A DNA stretch of 9,480 nucleotides from JAFGIT01 sp016929465 [NCBI: Candidatus Coatesbacteria bacterium] (GTDB lineage Bacteria; B130-G9), in NCBI GenBank assembly GCA_016929465.1, contig JAFGIT010000419.1, forward strand, positions 1-9,480, written 5' to 3'. Positions 6,624 to 9,480 of this stretch are shown here, one piece after another. The notes under the pieces were generated by a model, which was not told the DNA's origin, searched no databases, and saw nothing but the letters and a program-made list of their open reading frames with translations. Numbering within the stretch: the first letter of the stretch is position 1; each line of letters begins with the position of its first letter. A program made the position numbers and the translations under genes.

Positions 6624-8039
6624 CTATCGAATCGTTATGCTCGCGTACCTGAAGATGTCGAACTGCGATGTCTTGGGCGCCCGCGGCGCTATTGGGAAAT
6701 TGCCGCTGAAGCAGGCCGTGCAGTATCCTTTGCCGTCTTCTCCGAGAACGGAGAGCATGCCCTTCACGGAAAGATAGCTCAGCGTATCTGCCCCGATAAA
6801 TCGGCGGACATCCTCGACTGAGCTGCTGCTTGCGACGAGTTCCTCCTCTCGCGGTGTGTCGATTCCATACATGCACGGATGCCTGTATGGCGGGGATGTG
6901 ACCCCGTAATGGATTTTCCTTGCTCCTGCCTCGCGAAGCATATCCACGATCTTCCTGCAGGTGGTTCCCCTTACAATGGAGTCATCGATGACGATTACAT
7001 CCTTCCCGCGGACCACGTCCCGAATAGGATTGAGTTTCAGTTTGACACCGAAATACCTGATCGACTGCTTCGGTTCGATGAAAGTGCGCCCAACGTAGTG
7101 GTTTCTGGTGAAGCCCTTCTCTCTGAATATGCCAGATTCTTTGGAGAAGCCTATCGACGCGCAGATTCCGGAGTCTGGAACCGGGATCACGATGTCCCCT
7201 CTGACGCCAGATTCTCTCGCCAGCACCGCACCGAATCCCTGCCGAACCGTGTGGGCAGGCTGTGAGAATACTAGGCTGTCAGGCCGCGCGAAGTAGATCA
7301 GCTCGAATATACATCGGGCTTTCCGTCTCCTCGGGAATGGGAAGTAGCTCTCGAGGTTATTGCCCTGTATCACGACTATCTCGCCGGCCTCTATTTCACG
7401 AAGGTATTTCGCCCCAATGAGATCAAAAGCACAGGTCTCTGATGCTATAACGTAGCTATTCCCCAATTCGCCCAAGACCAGAGGTCTGAAGCCTCTCGGG
7501 TCGCGAGCCGCAATCAACTTGTCCTGCGTCATTATCAGGAGGCTATATGAACCCTCAAGCTTCGAAAGCGCCTCGACTATCGCATCCTCGATGCGAGGCA
7601 TCTGCGACTTCGCTATCAAATGGACTATCGTCTCGCTATCGGAAGTCGTCTGAAATATAGAGCCCTGCTTCTCGAGTTCCGAACGAATCTCGAGCGAGTT
7701 GACCAGGTTGCCATTGTGGGCTACCGCTATCGAGCCTTTCGCGCAATCAACGAGTATCGGCTGGGCATTCTCGATGCGAGAGGAGCCAGTCGTGGAATAC
7801 CTGACGTGGCCCAGGGCGGAATCACCTATCAGCTTGTCTATCTTCGCCTGATCGAAGACGTCCGCAACGAGTCCCATGCCCTTTGCGGTTCTCAGGCGTC
7901 CGTCCGCTCTGGACACAATCCCGCAGCTTTCCTGCCCTCTATGCTGGAGCGCATACAGGCCGAGATAGACCAGATTCGCGGCCTCGGGATTCCCTAAAAC
8001 GGCTATAAGACCGCAGCTGTGTTCAAGTCCGTCTAGCAT
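6624..8039 (-). CDS. purF: Amidophosphoribosyltransferase (glutamine PRPP amidotransferase)
   Basis: Catalyses the first committed step of purine synthesis in the cytoplasm: PRPP plus glutamine to phosphoribosylamine. The 471-residue product has an N-terminal glutaminase domain with nucleophile Cys9, exposed after removal of an eight-residue propeptide as in Bacillus-type enzymes, and conserved QHRGQES (32-38), GHVRYSTTG (77-85) and HNGN (108-111). The C-terminal phosphoribosyltransferase domain carries the PRPP motif VIVIDDSIVRGTT (348-360). Cys243, Cys389, Cys440 and Cys443 match the four Fe-S ligands of the Bacillus-type enzyme, so a 4Fe-4S protein is expected. The ATG at 8039 is chosen because it places Cys9 correctly; the purine-rich GAAGAGAAG before it is only a moderate ribosome binding site. 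It follows purL by 28 bases in the same direction, hence one operon. No terminator is seen after its stop. Confidence 0.98.
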   Translation of the reverse strand: MLDGLEHSCGLIAVLGNPEAANLVYLGLYALQHRGQESCGIVSRADGRLRTAKGMGLVADVFDQAKIDKLIGDSALGHVRYSTTGSSRIENAQPILVDCAKGSIAVAHNGNLVNSLEIRSELEKQGSIFQTTSDSETIVHLIAKSQMPRIEDAIVEALSKLEGSYSLLIMTQDKLIAARDPRGFRPLVLGELGNSYVIASETCAFDLIGAKYLREIEAGEIVVIQGNNLESYFPFPRRRKARCIFELIYFARPDSLVFSQPAHTVRQGFGAVLARESGVRGDIVIPVPDSGICASIGFSKESGIFREKGFTRNHYVGRTFIEPKQSIRYFGVKLKLNPIRDVVRGKDVIVIDDSIVRGTTCRKIVDMLREAGARKIHYGVTSPPYRHPCMYGIDTPREEELVASSSSVEDVRRFIGADTLSYLSVKGMLSVLGEDGKGYCTACFSGNFPIAPRAPKTSQFDIFRYASITIR

Positions 8040-8067
8040 CTTCTCTTCACTTGCTCATTCTAAATCG

Positions 8068-9480
8068 TTAATCCGAACTCACGGCGAGCAGCTCATCGAG
8101 ACTGGAGGCCCATCTCTGTTTGAGCCGTCTGCTATCGACGCTGAGGACGTGGTTCCCGCGCTGCTTGATAACGAACGCATCCTGTCCCACCTCGCCCAGA
8201 AGCAAGTAATCGATTTCGATATGGTCCAGATAGTCCGTTACTCTACCAATATTCTCAGGGGCGAGGGATATTATTGCTCGTGAGGCCGACTCGGCAAATA
8301 GCCACGGAATCGGATCGACATCTGCCGGAATTACGGCGCTCAGACCGGAAGGACAATCGTAACGAGAGCCGAAGCAGCTCTTGAGGAGAGCCACCGCCAA
8401 TCCTCCCAGGGAGCAGTCATGACACGAGCTCAATAGCCCTTCACCGATCAGATGAAGCAACGCCTGCGAGATGCGCTTGTGTGAGGTGAGGTCGATCGGA
8501 GTCAGAATTCCCGCATCCTTGCCGGAGACTATCCTGGCAAGCTCAGATGCCCCGAGGTCAGGCTCAGTCTTCCCGATCAATATGACCTGGTCCCCCTTCT
8601 TGCGGAATCCGAGTCCGATTGCCTTGCGCACGTCCTCGAGCAGGCCGACCATGCCGATTACAGGGGTCGGATAGATCTGCTCCCCGAGCGTCTCGTTGTA
8701 GAAGCTGACATTCCCGCCGGTGACAGGGACTCCCAGGAACTCGCAAGCATCCCTGATACCGCGAACCGACTCGGCGAATTCCCGCATTATCTTCGGATTC
8801 TGTGGATTGCCGAAATTCAGGCAGTTCGTTATCGCGAGCGGCTGCGCACCAGCACAACAGACATTCATATACGCCTCCGCGACCGCGGCGACTCCGCCCT
8901 GATATGGATCGAGAGCGGTTTTGCGGCCGTCACCGTCGAGGGAGAGTGCGATGCCCATCGTCGTCCCCTTGATACGCAGGACCGCGGCATCAGAGCCAGG
9001 TCCTATGACGGTATTCGTTCCGATCAGGTGGTCATATTGCTCGAAGACCCAGCGCTTATCGCACACGTTCGGCGAGACGACCACTCGCTCCAGGACCTCC
9101 GCCGGAGACAATCCGCCGAGATCGAGCGTTTCCCGTGATCCCGGCTTTGGTGGGACGGCTGTTGGCCTATCCGCAATCGGGCAGCCATCGACCAAAAGCT
9201 CGAAAGGCATGTCCGCAACGCATTCACCACCGTCATCAATTCTCAGCCGACCGTCATCGGTGACAACACCGATTGAGACGGCGCTGACGCCCCATCTCTT
9301 GAATACATCGAGAACTTCCTGCTCCTGAGCGGGTTCCGAGACGAGGAGCATTCGCTCCTGCGACTCAGAGAGCATCATTTCGTATGGTGTGAGGTTAGCT
9401 GCTCTTCTCGGCACCTTCGATAGATCGATCCTGACGCCGGTTCCACCACGGAAGGCCATCTCGGACGTGGAGCAGGTCAG
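8068..9480 (-). CDS. purL: Phosphoribosylformylglycinamidine synthase subunit PurL, 5' end cut
   Basis: ATP-dependent conversion of FGAR to FGAM, the fourth step of purine synthesis, in a complex with PurQ (glutaminase) and PurS. The window holds the last 470 residues; the frame runs open through the right edge, reading LTCSTSE ahead of the internal MAFRGGTG. Small PurL proteins are roughly 730-760 residues, so some 270-290 are missing. Seen in order are TPYEMMLSESQERML (about 9390-9346), GPGSDAAV, DGDGRKTALDPYQGG, NCLNFGNP, VTGGNVSFYNE (about 8724-8692) and PTPVIGMVGLL, all typical of the region linking the two AIRS-like halves and of the second half. The protein stops soon after the last AIRS-like region, so there is no fused glutaminase and this is the small type. 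purQ and purS are not in the window. It precedes purF in a shared operon. Confidence 0.97.
   Translation of the reverse strand: MTCSTSEMAFRGGTGVRIDLSKVPRRAANLTPYEMMLSESQERMLLVSEPAQEQEVLDVFKRWGVSAVSIGVVTDDGRLRIDDGGECVADMPFELLVDGCPIADRPTAVPPKPGSRETLDLGGLSPAEVLERVVVSPNVCDKRWVFEQYDHLIGTNTVIGPGSDAAVLRIKGTTMGIALSLDGDGRKTALDPYQGGVAAVAEAYMNVCCAGAQPLAITNCLNFGNPQNPKIMREFAESVRGIRDACEFLGVPVTGGNVSFYNETLGEQIYPTPVIGMVGLLEDVRKAIGLGFRKKGDQVILIGKTEPDLGASELARIVSGKDAGILTPIDLTSHKRISQALLHLIGEGLLSSCHDCSLGGLAVALLKSCFGSRYDCPSGLSAVIPADVDPIPWLFAESASRAIISLAPENIGRVTDYLDHIEIDYLLLGEVGQDAFVIKQRGNHVLSVDSRRLKQRWASSLDELLAVSSD

Noticed and set aside
6879-7997. Plus-strand ORFs of about 125 codons inside the purF region
   Set aside because: They lie opposite a complete, conserved purF and match no family.
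8047-8058. Three-codon minus-strand ORF (ATGAGCAAGTGA) just upstream of purF, as a leader peptide
   Set aside because: It is too short to judge, out of frame with purF, has no attenuator-like stem nearby, and is expected by chance.
1-9480. CRISPR arrays, tRNA or rRNA genes, insertion sequences, attachment sites
   Set aside because: No regularly spaced repeats, cloverleaf-like segments, rRNA signatures, transposase motifs or terminal inverted repeats were seen on reading both strands.

Overview
The window carries two cut genes at its edges and five or six genes between them, on both strands with no large gap. The left two thirds (1 to 6554, plus strand) looks like an accessory or defence-type region. 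It holds a large helicase-nuclease related to the Res subunit of Type III restriction enzymes (left end cut), a 45-codon ORF, a 90-residue DUF5647-like protein, a MacB/FtsX-type ABC transporter permease with no ATPase beside it, and an Eco57I/TaqI-like adenine-N6 DNA methyltransferase with its own target-recognition-like C-terminus. The right third (6624 to 9480, minus strand) is housekeeping purine biosynthesis: purL (5' end cut by the right edge) followed after 28 bases by purF.

The helicase-nuclease, the 45-codon ORF and the DUF5647-like gene are joined by two consecutive ATGA stop/start overlaps (2490-2493 and 2624-2627), so they are very probably one translationally coupled unit. The permease starts at TTG behind a good AGGAG site, 114 bases downstream, and may have its own promoter. 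The methyltransferase begins 127 bases after the permease and converges on purF, with 69 bases between their stop codons.

Taken together, the helicase-nuclease and the methyltransferase provide motor, cleavage, methylation and target-recognition parts, as a restriction-modification system would need. The pairing is not a textbook one: Type III Res enzymes normally partner a beta-class Mod, whereas this methyltransferase has motif I before NPPY and a TaqI-like tail. Either the true Mod gene lies to the left of the window and this methyltransferase is independent, or this is a mixed system in which Type ISP-like parts are split over two genes. The sequence alone does not decide this.

The organism cannot be named. 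PurL ends right after its last AIRS-type region with no glutaminase domain (small PurL type, needing PurQ and PurS), and PurF has the four cysteines of the Bacillus-type Fe-S enzyme. This argues against an enterobacterium-like gammaproteobacterium and fits many other bacterial phyla. Base composition is moderately GC-rich by eye, with frequent ATA, AGA and AGG codons; no exact count was made.
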